Assembly (NCBI RefSeq): GCF_963676685.1
Contig: NC_092354.1
Location: 67,592,241 to 67,656,240, forward strand
DNA length: 64,000 nt
Direction of reading: 5' to 3'
From: Mytilus edulis
Lineage: Eukaryota; Mollusca; Bivalvia; Mytilida; Mytilidae
Of this stretch, positions 23,756 to 35,205 are shown in pieces. The notes beneath the pieces were generated by a model, which ran no database searches, was not told where the DNA came from, and saw only the letters and a program-made list of their open reading frames with translations. The first letter of the stretch is position 1. Each line of letters opens with the position of its first letter. The position numbers and the translations under genes were made by a program.

Positions 23756-24229
23756 CACATAATCATCCTTTACTACTGATCTTATAGCTGATATGAAAGG
23801 TTTACCATCTACTTCATACTATATGTCATGTACTGAGTAACAACTATATATCAAGCCAACGAGAAAAGCTTCAACATCGACGACCGAAAGCTTTATTGTA
23901 TATAACCTAGATGGATGACTGTTCTATGGCGCTTTACACGGCGCAAGTGTACTTACCACGAAGTTTAAGAAATAAAAGTTCGAATTAAGAGTAGAGAGGA
24001 ATAAAATATGCTTATACAAATTTTGAAGATTTAAAATTGTTGGCCCACATTGGGGACAAATTATCAATTTACAATCATCAGGGGCTATGGAGATTTGTTT
24101 TTCTTTTGAAAGGATTTCATGACTACTATGCCAGTATTTTTTTAATGTTTTGAATGTAAAACGTTTAAAACATTACAAACATTTATCAGGTCGCTGATAA
24201 AACGTCGCATTCATAGTTGAAAAGCTGTG

Positions 24230-25590
24230 TGAAAGATCGACTAACGTCTGTTGTCAGAAACAGAGAGGACGTGAAATGTCTATCTTTTCTGCATGATACG
24301 TATGTTGCTGTTCCTGCGAACACAGATTCAAATAATATTGTCTTTGTATGTAAATCGTCTTACTATGAATGTCTTGTAAAAGAATTAGGAATAAATGCAC
24401 ACTGAGGTAATTCCACATACAAAGACAAATCATTTGACAAGGATGAAATTTTGGCAAATCATAAGTCCTTCGTGGCTTTAATGAACATTACATTGAACGA
24501 CAAATCGAAGGACTTACGTTGTTTGTATTGGATACCTAAGCTTACATAATTCCGTATAAACAACGGTTCATTGCCGGTTCATATGCATGCAGCACTAAAA
24601 AATTGTCAATATGATTGACTAAAACTTTGTTCGCAGTGAAGGAGGGTCTTCAGAAATACTGTAACTGTTTACACGCATAGTGATATTAACCATATTTGGA
24701 TTTTTAAAAATTCTACAGAACTTCTGTATAATTTTAAATCTAGGTCCTTAAACCCTGTATACCACCATTCCCCATGCGAAATTTAAAAATCGCATGAAAG
24801 AAATACTCAACAATGTCTTGCAACATAAATATGGTAGCATACACTATAAAATTATTATTTTGGAATATCATATGGCATATTTTGTGAAAAAAAAGTCCAA
24901 AAGAGTAAAGCATACTTTACAGAGGTAAAAGTTATCAGTATGCTGGAGTTTATTATCGACAACATATTTGTTGAATTTGAATGTAGACTTTTCAACAGAT
25001 TGTCGGCATTCTATGGGAACCAAACTGTACGCCTCTCATTGTCGACATCATCTTCTTTGAATATGGATCTGAGTTCCTTTAGACACTTATCAAAATAAGA
25101 CGATCAAAGAAGCCAGATTATTTAATTTCACTTCCAGATATATTGATGATGTTCTTTCTATTAATTATCCGAACTTTTCTGATTGAGTTCCATTAATACA
25201 TACCCCAGAACTAGAAATTAACGAAACAACCAATTCGGCTTCCTACACCTCATTTTTAGACTCATACCTCGAATTTGAGATACACAGTCATCTTAGTACC
25301 AGAATCTATGACAAAGGAGACGATTTCAATTTTGAAATTATCAATTTTCAAAGTAGTAATATACTAACTTTACCTGCATATGGGTTATACATTTCTCAAC
25401 TCATTCAATACGCAAGAGCTTGCAGCTGCTGCTCAGACTTTATAAAACGTCACCAGTGTTTGAGCAGAAAGTTGATGAACCAGGAGTGTGTTTAAGAATG
25501 TCCCACCCTTTTTCTAAAAAAAATTCATCGGAAGGTACCAAGACCTCGTTGATAAATATTCCGTATCATCTTCACATATAATACATGATG
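24230..25590 (+). pseudogene. Degraded Penelope-related reverse transcriptase, copy 2
   Basis: Duplicate of 8456-9800. It retains the YVAVPANTDSNNIVFVCKSS fragment (about 24300-24355) and traces of the GIPMGTN box near 25010. It has independent frame breaks in the LYTTIP region and a different reading frame around the catalytic box. It is not functional. Confidence 0.7.
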
Positions 25591-25729
25591 GTCTTGGTGT
25601 ATAGTAAATGTGTACTGACGTTGTTTTTCATATCAATAAAGTGTTATGTTGTTCTTTAATTTGTCTTTAATCTATTATTAATAGTACTTTTAATGTTTGG
25701 TATGATTTCGGTAATATCCATTTGACGCA

Positions 25730-26430
25730 TATGTGTTGTTTGTACGTGTGACTTTTTGTGTTCCTTTGGTACATATGACTTGTACTTTAAAATATCCCGT
25801 CATTATGTTATTGTTCTATTATACATGTAATGCCAAGACTTTATTGTTCTATTATAATTTTGAAAATACTTTGAACGACAAGATTATTCTATATCTCTTC
25901 CTGTGTGACGTTTACATTCCGACGTCAAATGCGTGACACTACACTTGATATGAGGAGAACCGTGCCATTTAGTCTCAGGACTTCAATATTTCAGTCCTTT
26001 ATGGGTTCATTTAAAATTTGGGTAAGCTATGAATGTGGTTGTTAAATTAAATAGATGTTTGTTTGTGCTTCTTTGTGAAATATATGTTTGTTTTGTTCTA
26101 CTCGAGATTGTAACACGGAGATGACTGCTGTTCCCTTGTTTTGACAATTTACCTATTATGTCTGTTTTGTTCTAGTATCATTGTCAATATGATTAAAAGT
26201 GATGCGACTGTCAGACACGTTAGAGGTTTAGCGCTATAAAACCAGGTGCAATCCACCTTTTTCTATATTTAAAAATGCCTGTACTAAGTGGGACATATGA
26301 CAGTTGTTGTCCTTTCGTGTGACATGTTTTATTATTTAATTTTGTCATTTGATTAGGGACATTTCGTTTTGAGTTTTCCTCGAAATTCAGTATTTTTGTG
26401 ATTTTACTTTTTAAAGAATCTGATGACTGT
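25730..26430 (+). repeat. 3' tail of the RT element (copy 2)
   Basis: Block-2 partner of 9950-10640, with the same landmarks and a few substitutions and indels. Confidence 0.65.
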
Positions 26431-26501
26431 TCATGAAGAACTATAAAATATATCAGTAATCAAAGCTTAAAGTATTTAAAAATGTTTCATTGACAATTCA
26501 A

Positions 26502-27215
26502 CTATCTTCGTAAATTCCTGAAAAAGAAAAAAACATTTCCAATCGCAATCAACACTTGTCGTAGCATTTCAGTTGTATATATACTACCACTATTAAAGTC
26601 CATCATATTGTCAATTTCCTCGAAAAGTGTCTTGACTTGAAGATCCATATCTGATCCAGTTTTTCTGTTATTGAAAAATATTTTGCCGCGACATTTGCCT
26701 ATAAAATCTTTTGCAAATTGCGGTAGCGATTGCATGTATTCTCTACAATCTGCCGTCTTTCCAGCATACTTCATATTAGTCTCCCATATGTCTTTATGGG
26801 TGAAAGCTATAATTGTAAATGGGAACATCTCTTCTCCAAAACAGACCAAGCACTCCTTAAACAGGGTTTCGTCTTCTGCTGTGAAACGGCCCATCTTTAA
26901 ACACAGTAAAAATACATTTGGTCCTGCTTTGGCGTCTTTAGAAACATGATACGCCATTTCAATCGAATTTTGAATTTCAGATCGAGTGTTATGAATTGGT
27001 GTTGTACTGTCCTGTAGTCCAGGCGTATTAATTACTAATATATGTTTGTTAAAACGTGTTGTTATTTTCTTCATGCAATTCCATGTTGAAATACTTCCGC
27101 CAGGGTAACATTCAAATTCTGGTTTACCCAGGATAGAATTTCCAGTTTGACTTTTTCCAGTTCCTGTTTTTCCAAGTAAAACAATACGAACGTCATTATT
27201 CATGTCATTCAATGC
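26502..27215 (-). CDS. GIMAP/AIG1-type GTPase, main exon (copy 2, altered)
   Basis: Paralog of 10710-11486 created by the segmental duplication. The acceptor is ...ttttgcag|gca at 27215 and the first in-frame ATG is at 27203. G1 (GKTGTGKS) and G4 (THKD) are intact. The G3 motif reads NTPG, not DTPG: the codon at 27027-27029 is AAT where copy 1 has GAT (11298-11300), removing the Asp that helps coordinate Mg2+ in this GTPase class. A 63-bp in-frame deletion removes 21 residues after TTEMLRQVLI, shortening the helix before the hydrophobic tail. The frame is otherwise open, so it could still be expressed, perhaps with altered nucleotide handling. It could also be an early pseudogene. Confidence 0.82.
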   Translation of the reverse strand, partial: ALNDMNNDVRIVLLGKTGTGKSQTGNSILGKPEFECYPGGSISTWNCMKKITTRFNKHILVINTPGLQDSTTPIHNTRSEIQNSIEMAYHVSKDAKAGPNVFLLCLKMGRFTAEDETLFKECLVCFGEEMFPFTIIAFTHKDIWETNMKYAGKTADCREYMQSLPQFAKDFIGKCRGKIFFNNRKTGSDMDLQVKTLFEEIDNMMDFNSGSIYTTEMLRQVLIAIGNVFFFFRNLRR

Positions 27216-28679
27216 CTGCAAAAGAGAAACAAAAAGAGATGAATGGTGTTAATTGACATAAACATGTTGAAAGCAAATCATGATATTGAGTTGAGTTTGT
27301 TTTTATTTTTCATTACACTTTTTTTAATTTGTTTGCCAGCTATATTTATTTGGTAGCTCTTTCTGTCGTTTTGACGAACGACAGTATTTTTTACGAATAC
27401 ATTATTTATACAAAGGAAACATTTTTACAGATAACATGAATTAAATTAAAAAAAACCAATGTCTACAACTGTATTTGCTTTTAAACAACGCCAATACCAA
27501 TACGCTCTACGGACATTTAAAATTGTAAACGTTATCATCTGATGATGTGTCTCGCCATATCAACCCAATTGGCTACACGATATTTCTATAACGCATTAAA
27601 GTTTAAGTCAATATATAGAGCAGTAATAAACAATCACATGCTTAAAGTAGACATACAAACAAAGTCTGTATCACAGATAATCACTCAATTGATAAACGCA
27701 GTATAACCAAGAATAACTAAATGTCGAGGCCACCTTGGCGATTTAATGGTATGCGTGATTGTTTTATGTTTAAGTGTTATTAAAAGAGCTAAATGCGGTG
27801 TCAATATATTTGAATTTTTTGGATAACATAAATACGAATATTTATGTATATATAAATTAGGAAAAATGAAACTCTTTGAGGGATATAACCAAGCAAAATG
27901 ATAAACTGATTCCGTAATTTCACTGTACATCAACAGTGGTTTCAGAGTAATTAGGAGTGTGTTTGAATTCTACTAAATTAATTGTAAATAATAATACAGC
28001 TTGCATGGTCGAATAATCGAGTCCTGATATATTGAGGCATCATTGAAATACATATTTTCCAAACTATTCTGGTTCATAGAAAAATTCCAAATAATGTATA
28101 GCCTGTATGATATCAGTGTTAAAAACATCAAGTGCATTTACATTTGTAGCGGAAAAAGGCAACTTGTTGTGACACTGTGTGTGTACAGAACGTCAATCAC
28201 AGAAACTCTTGCTTTATAATAGATTAACATATTGCATTTTGTTATAGATTTCGTACAAATATTGTTGCCTTGAACACTAACAGTGTTAATTTAGAAAGTC
28301 ACCAGACATTAATGATTCATCCACTTCATGTTTGCTGGACTTATAAACGTCCAACTCATAGTCTTGATATATCAAGCACTTTGTTACAGACAGTTGTTAA
28401 ACATGGGAAATGAAATGGTCAAATAAGTACTAAGCATACAGATTTTGTTGTTTGTGTGTTGTATATAATAACTATTTACTAACGATATTTGTCTTATCGC
28501 ATTGCATTGGTAGAACTTAAACATTCGTAATAATTACATCTTTCAACGTTGAACGGTGATACAATACGGCAAATATACCAACAGGCGACTATTTATAATT
28601 TCCATCGCTTGAGGTTTGATATGTTTGTAAAGATGGATGTCACTTGTGTATTTGTTGGTTTGTCAAACAGTCATATTTG

Positions 28680-29275
28680 TTCTACACATAATTCTAAACC
28701 AAAAAGTACTTCCGTGTTAATATGATGGATTCCAAAATCCTAAAAATATTTAGACTGTCGAATAATAACAATATCAGGGTAAAGTTCTATTCAATTCATG
28801 GGCATCATACCGTCACAGTATCAGACGTTAAAATAGGTGAAGGTCGTGATATCATGAATGCGGCTCATTTGAAAATGTTAAAATTTAATTCATTTTATTA
28901 AAAGAGGCTGAAGTTTTATGATATTTTGGTACCTATGTAGTCTATTGTTGGCAGTGTAAAGGAAAACCACACGGACCACAATAAAGCACTTTCGACTTTT
29001 ATGTTTTACTGATTTAAAAATTTTAAATGTCATATGATAACAACGTTATGTAATATTAAAAAACGAAAGGTTACATAAGCAACAAACAAGAAAAACAAAA
29101 CCATAAAGTAATGTGAAATATAAATGAGCCAATTTGATAATAATTTCATAATTGTTTTAGATTACAAAAGTAACCTACCAGCGCAGTCATATGAGCTTGT
29201 GCCATTACAGTATCTTGTAGTAAACAATCATGAATGTTTTATTTTGATATGATCTGTTGTAAAAAAAAGTATGTA
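28680..29275. repeat. Older paralogous copy of the 2490-3640 block (in block 2)
   Basis: Block-2 counterpart of 13080-13680, nearly colinear with it. Confidence 0.55.
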
Positions 29276-29671
29276 GTATTTTGACAAATGAATACTATGT
29301 TAAACTATATCCTATGTTTATGATCATTGATTTGAATACCCAATTGTTTGACCAGGATCACAGTTTTTGTATTTAAAAGTTAACAATAAAATAATCAATA
29401 CCGACCTCCAAAATTCAAAACGAGAAGTTCCTAATTGGTCTGGCAATTAACTATTACATGTATATTCGGGATTTTGTATAAGCATTTCTTTGTGTAAGAA
29501 ATGGCGGATTTTAAATTTTTAAAATGGTTTGGTCATGTTTATAGCAATTCAAACCTCTCACGTGAATAAGTTAGTTATCAAATGTACCAGACTTATAATT
29601 TGTTACAACAGACGCGAGTCTGTTAACGTATATTTGTTCAACCTTACAGAAGTTCTACTGGAAACTTTGGT

Positions 29672-30030
29672 ACAATGTCAGAATACCTATTCCTGTTAGA
29701 AAAAAAAATTTTATACTATTTATTTCCTTTTGGAACTTATATTATGAAGGAACTTATATCTTGATATGATCATGTCAAGCACTTTGATACAGACAGTCGT
29801 TAAACATGGAAAACGGTCAAATACGTACTTAGCATACAGTTTTTGTTGTTTGTGCGTTGTATATACTAACTATTTACTAACGATATTTGTTTCATTGCAT
29901 TGCATTGGTAGAAAGCGAACTGGTTATAAACAATGTCAGAATACCTATTCCTGTTGGAACAAATATTCTATACTATTTATTTCCTTTTAGAACTTATATT
30001 ATGAAGAAACTTGTATCTCATGACAAGGCG
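29672..30030 (+). repeat. Local re-duplication inside block 2
   Basis: 'cagaatacctattcctgtt' and the following 'actatttatttcctttt' occur at 29672-29755 and again at 29937-30020. Between them 29766-29920 repeats sequence from 28365-28520 ('tcaagcactttgatacagac', 'ttagcatacag'). Block 1 has a single copy of each part (about 12780-12910 and 14670-14745). Confidence 0.65.
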
Positions 30031-31073
30031 ACAATCGCACATATGTTTATTATATTGAAAACAGAAATAATAGATAAAAAAATAAAAAAATGTTGAAAAT
30101 AGGAATACATAAGTAAGCATAGTGTTATAATCTTAATCACTACACGAAAAACAAAATTTGTCAACAAAGAAAAAAGGCATATAAACAAAGCAAAAACGAT
30201 AAAACGATAAAACGAAAGGAAAAATACAAAAATAAAATGTTTCAAAAAGCACAACTACACAACAGCAATATGTATAAGAATCGCGCACCGCCAAAGGACA
30301 TTACCAAATATTTACTTAACCACAAACGTTTATAATTTACAAAGTAAAAAAAAAACGAGTATTATTACACGTGATCAAGATGTTAAACAGTATATATAAT
30401 CTTTACTCCAAGACTATCATGGATTGTGTTTCTGAATATTTTTAAAGTCTTGGTATCTTCTGATGAATACCTTTGGAAAAAGGAGGATACTTTGCAAATA
30501 ACCATATCTCATCAATATTGTTGATATTGTGATCGATTCTCAACATACGTTGGAATCACTATCTTTTTTGTAAAATTTTAGTCCAGACCATTTGAGTAAT
30601 TAGACGATCATTGTACAGTGTGGACCGTATGCAGACTTTTTTCAAATACGATTCTGGGCGGACTGAACGCGTATAATCCGCCTAATTTAAAAAAAGAGCA
30701 ATTGCAATTGAAATAAAAATATGTTTTTTTAACAATTTAAAAAACTGACGTTCATTTAATATTTTACTCTCCTGTATTAAGCATCTCAGTAATACCTGCA
30801 ATTGAATTATGCTAGCTAAAATTAGATTTATTAGAAGTAAACCTTATGTGGGGAGAAAGGCTTTAAGAAATTAGGAATTTTACTACAAATTACAAATGGA
30901 AAGGAATCCGCATGAACAAACCATTTGAATGTAAAACATCCAATGTTCTTTGTGGGCAGGAGTGCCAATAAAAAAATTAAAAATTAATCATTGTGATTGA
31001 TTGAATGTTCGCTTTTTCACTTTTTTCGTGAAATTGTAACAATATAGTTTAAGATTTTTACAAATAGATATAG

Positions 31074-31299
31074 GAAGATGAGGTATGCGTGCCAATGACA
31101 CAACTCTCCATTAAAGTAATGATGTATAAAAGTAAAACATTATAGATCAAGGTACGGATTTCAAAACGGAGCCTTGGCTCACATCGATCAGCTAGCTTTA
31201 AAGAGTCCTAAAATTTAAATGCCTGTCTACAATTCATCCATATTGTCCAAATACCCGTACGGTCCAAATAATCGTATGGTCCTGACCATATACAGGTAT
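31074..31299 (-). repeat. Interspersed repeat plus relic of the ACGCGT-palindrome family (block 2)
   Basis: Block-2 counterpart of 15625-15847; the palindromic relic is at 31246-31299. Confidence 0.55.
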
Positions 31300-32454
31300 C
31301 ACTTATGTTTAACAACGAATTTGGTGGAAATGAAACGTTTGTTGAATTTACATCAATTTTGTGTAGTTATCGCGGTCTCATACGCCATGCACATCTAGAG
31401 ATTAGCGTAAACCCTATTTATTTAACTTACTACTCTTAAACGTCAGCAACATGACTAGATAACAACATCAAATTAAGATTTTTAACGACTTTGACTGGAT
31501 ATAAAGCCTTTGCACGGTCGGATCTGCGATGTTCACATTAAATACAATTTACCAAGTTTGTAAGTGTATGTTACATTTTATACACAATATATTCGTCAGA
31601 GGACAAATCACCGGAATTACTCTTGATTGCACAAGTTTTTAAAACACAGATCTGTTGGCTTTAAAGTGTTTTCAAAATGCATAAAGCAGAGTAAAAAAAC
31701 ATAACAGAAATTACAAATGCTTGATGCTTACCATTGCTTGCAATTGTTTTCTCTTATATCAATCGTGCATAAATGTTACTTCAACATTCATACAAAAACC
31801 GCAAAAGATGATATCAACAAAATACCGCGAGATTTACTGTAAGATCTATCTTAAGATTACGTTGTCACATGTATCTGCCAAATTTATTTAAAAAAAAGGT
31901 AAACAAATATAAATAAATATCGAATATTCATGTCAAGGTGAGCCGATATCAGCAGATTGATTAAGTTTAAAAAGTGTAACAATACTACCGAATCCAGAAA
32001 AAGTTGAATTTGGTCGCCCAATGGGCGAATGGAAAACATCAGTCATATTCCGGACTTCGTCCTCGCATTTCTCGAAGAAAATTGCACGGTAAACCTTAGT
32101 TGAAGGTTACATGTAGCTATATGAAAATGATTTTGTAGCAGTGTTTTAAGAAGTAATTTTACTTTGTACTCACGTATAATTTGTGGAACATTTAAAATTT
32201 CACAAAGGTAGATTTTTTCTGTATAATGTCAATAATTATGTAGACTTTTGATTACATTACTATACCAATACAGAACGACATGTTGATGAAATCATAACAC
32301 AACTTTTGGTTGACAAATTTCAATTCGTTATTCCAAAACATGAACTTTAGTAATCATTGTAATTCTATCCCTACCCAGTTTACCCCTATTACTTATAATG
32401 ACAGTGACTACTCGTGGAGATGACCGCCATTTCACGACATTCATAACATCATAA

Positions 32455-32830
32455 AATTGAGAATGGAAATGGGGAATGTGCCAAAGAGACAACAATCCGA
32501 CCATAGAGCAGACAACAGCAGAAGGTCACCAACATGTATTCAATGCAGCGAGAAATTCCCGCACCCGGAGGCGTCCTTCAGCTGGCCCCTAAACAAATAT
32601 GTATAATAGTTCAGTGATAATGAACGCCATACTAAACTCCAAATTGTACACAAGAAACTAAAAGTTAAAATAATATAAGACTAACTAAGGCCAGAGGCTC
32701 CTGACCTTGGACAGGCGCAAAAATGCGGCGGGGTTTAATGTTTGCGAGATCTCAACCCTCCCCCTACGCCTCTAGCCAATGCAGAAAAGTAAACGCTTAG
32801 GTATAAATGTGTTTCACAGGAGTTCAATGA
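32455..32830 (+). repeat. High-copy mussel SINE-like repeat
   Basis: Block-2 partner of 16960-17330, with the family landmarks 'gagaatggaaatggggaatg' and 'cccgcacccggaggcgtcc'. Confidence 0.65.
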
Positions 32831-33686
32831 CCATCGACGATACTTACAAACATTCAATAGATGCCATAATATCAAATTTGAATGACAAGGTAACGTTTTG
32901 GACAAGACCATTTTTAAGCATGTAAATGGCATGACCTGTGTGCTGCTAATTGCAACGAAAAAGTTCAAATTTGCTATTGACAGTGTCAATTTGTTAGAAC
33001 CATACCAAAAAACATACCAAGTACCAAGTTTCTAAGTGCAATTTGCAACTTCCCAACACCAACTGACATACTAGTAATTACAAATGAAGCACTAGTGTTT
33101 GATTTGAGGTAAACACCGGGGGTCAAATGTGTTGGACATATGAAACATTTGCAGGCTAAATTGAAACCAACACTATATTCTGCTGTAAATTAAACTTTTT
33201 ATCAAGCCAAATAGATCATTATACAGGAAGTAAACGAAGGTGTATGTCTGGTTGACCCGGATTGTATGACGTCACTAGCGACAGACTGGTCTATTGATGT
33301 ATTTTCCTGGTACAGAAGAACTATCAGTGTTTCGGTAGAACTCTACCTGTTGTAAAGAACGTTGTGATTTAGTGTCAGGTTGAAGGTAATGACTTTGTTG
33401 TTGAAAATGCACTCTATCAAACACGGAAATATGTTTTTTATGCATAGTTCTTTTTGTTGCAACTAAACATAAGTCACTACTAATTTTTCTGAATGATAAA
33501 TCACTCACAGACATTGACAACAGACGACGTTTTAACTTTAAGAGAACACTTTAAGGTATAATTTCAACACTTTTCTTGTAGAAGACCGAAATAATGTTTT
33601 GCCGGTACATTTTTAATTATAATGTTGAACCATCGGATCGTTTGAACGTATTAGTTTGAGAATAATATCTTGATTTCCTCGTTAAC

Positions 33687-34690
33687 ATGGCTGCTAATTA
33701 TCGTATCACGCTTACAAGTGTATGCCTATATACAGAGGATGATATAACAACTAATACCAACTCTACAGTCGCTCCTGCCACTATTTCAATGAATGCTGTT
33801 AAAAATGTTTCCATGACTGTGGTATGTGAGTCCAGAGTATTAGCCCCCTCGTTTGTAAATCTTATCAGACATCTTGAGGCATGGTTTCCAGACGATTGCA
33901 AGGAGATATAGATAGACTTGTGTCCTTGTCATCTGTTTGCATTCAGTTTATACACCGTGTATTATCATGGACCAACAAATTGGTATATCAAAAGTATGTT
34001 ATGGACTTTACACAGCCGTTCAGTACCCAGCTGTGTATTAGATTATTTGTTTCAGATTATTTTTCTGAATTTCTAGTGACTACTTCACATATAAGAGGGA
34101 AGAATATATTTTTATTGTTGAAAGGTATTTAGACTTGGCAATGGTATATACTTCTGAATCAGATGCGATTTGTTTAGCCGCGACAAGACATTTGCGACAG
34201 TTACTATAGATTCTAGAGAGCTTTACAGATGTATAGAAATTTTACTAACCCATTGACAAAATCAAACCCAGCATTGATTTTGTTTGAACAAAATATTCAT
34301 GATATCTATCCCATATTGATGTATATATATTCTCCTTACGAAACATGAACATGAACGGTGGAAATAAAATCTGACAACTTTCCGAAACTTCAGGTTGGAT
34401 ATTGGACGTACATAATAAACACATTTGTCAACCACACCAGAAGAGCAAAGGACCCGATGTTGAAGAACGACATTCGTTATTGGCAGCACCATTACAAAAA
34501 CCTTTTTATTTTTTTTTTAAACAACCAAACACAAGGTTCTGTGATTGCACCTGTAACCGTACATACTCAGAAAGTAATCGTGATCTTTCCAACTCTTGCA
34601 ATGACGACACTGTTAAGGTGCTTATTATTTCTTTTCCTTCATCACCACTAAAACTTCAAATTCCATTAGCTGCATTGAACAAAACTTAAA
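33687..34690 (+). other. Unrecognised ORF patch with frame changes
   Basis: Three partly overlapping plus-strand ORFs (33687-33911, 33881-34132, 34358-34690) lie just outside the duplicated blocks. The first starts at ATG with MAANYRITLTSVCLYTEDD. Another frame continues with coding-like text (YKREEYIFIVERYLDLAMVY near 34100-34160). I do not recognise any domain. It may be a spliced gene of unknown type, a decayed mobile-element gene, or chance. A perfect CRE-like TGACGTCA occurs upstream at about 33268. No polyadenylation signal or splice model is convincing. Confidence 0.25.
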
Positions 34691-35098
34691 TCCCCACTCC
34701 GAAACAGGTAATTCATTAAAGCCCATACAACTAGATGTTGGGTCACTTATATCATCTCTTCGCCCGACCAGATGGATTACTTTGGCTAGAATACAACGTG
34801 TTCTTATCCATCTTCACACAATCGATCGGGGGAAAGGAACGACTTACACCAAAATATCAAAGTTGCTGGGACGCAACCGAACATAACTTTTCTAAATTAT
34901 AAACTGATTGATGAAGTATAGTTAGACATTATTTAGAGGTTCCATAGACTTTTATTTGAACAAAGGTGACACGACGTCATGCATTTAGTTTTTAATAGAA
35001 CATTCCTTTTTCTATAAATGTGTCTATATTTGTTTGAAGATTTTGTCGTTTCACGAACAACTTTTCACAATGAAAGGAGATAAATATTCACAAACTAC

Positions 35099-35205
35099 TG
35101 ACTCTCATTTAGAAAGATACAATAATAAAGATGTTGACTCTCATTTGAGAAGATACAATTATAAAGATGTTGTGTCCTATATAAGAAGATACAATAGTTA
35201 AGTCA
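35099..35205. repeat. 36-bp minisatellite, three units
   Basis: 'gactctcatttagaaagata' plus 'caataataaagatgtt' at 35099 is followed by a near-identical unit at 35135 and a diverged third at 35171. There are no spacers, so this is a plain tandem repeat. Confidence 0.8.

Larger units (their letters stand above)
17746..33200. repeat. Tandem segmental duplication, copy 2
   Basis: This is the second copy of the block described at 3350-17745, in the same orientation and immediately adjacent. It differs by a 2-kb Penelope-like insertion (19203-21180), by lacking the 7720-7990 and 13737-14150 elements, by keeping about 240 bp of LINE (23443-23678) lost from copy 1, and by a 63-bp in-frame deletion in its GIMAP exon. 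Identity by eye is high (long runs without change), which suggests a fairly recent event. Apart from the GIMAP exon and the repeats listed, I see no gene in it. Confidence 0.85.

Noticed and set aside
35099-35205. CRISPR-like array
   Set aside because: The units are directly adjacent with no unique spacers, in a eukaryotic genome; a minisatellite.
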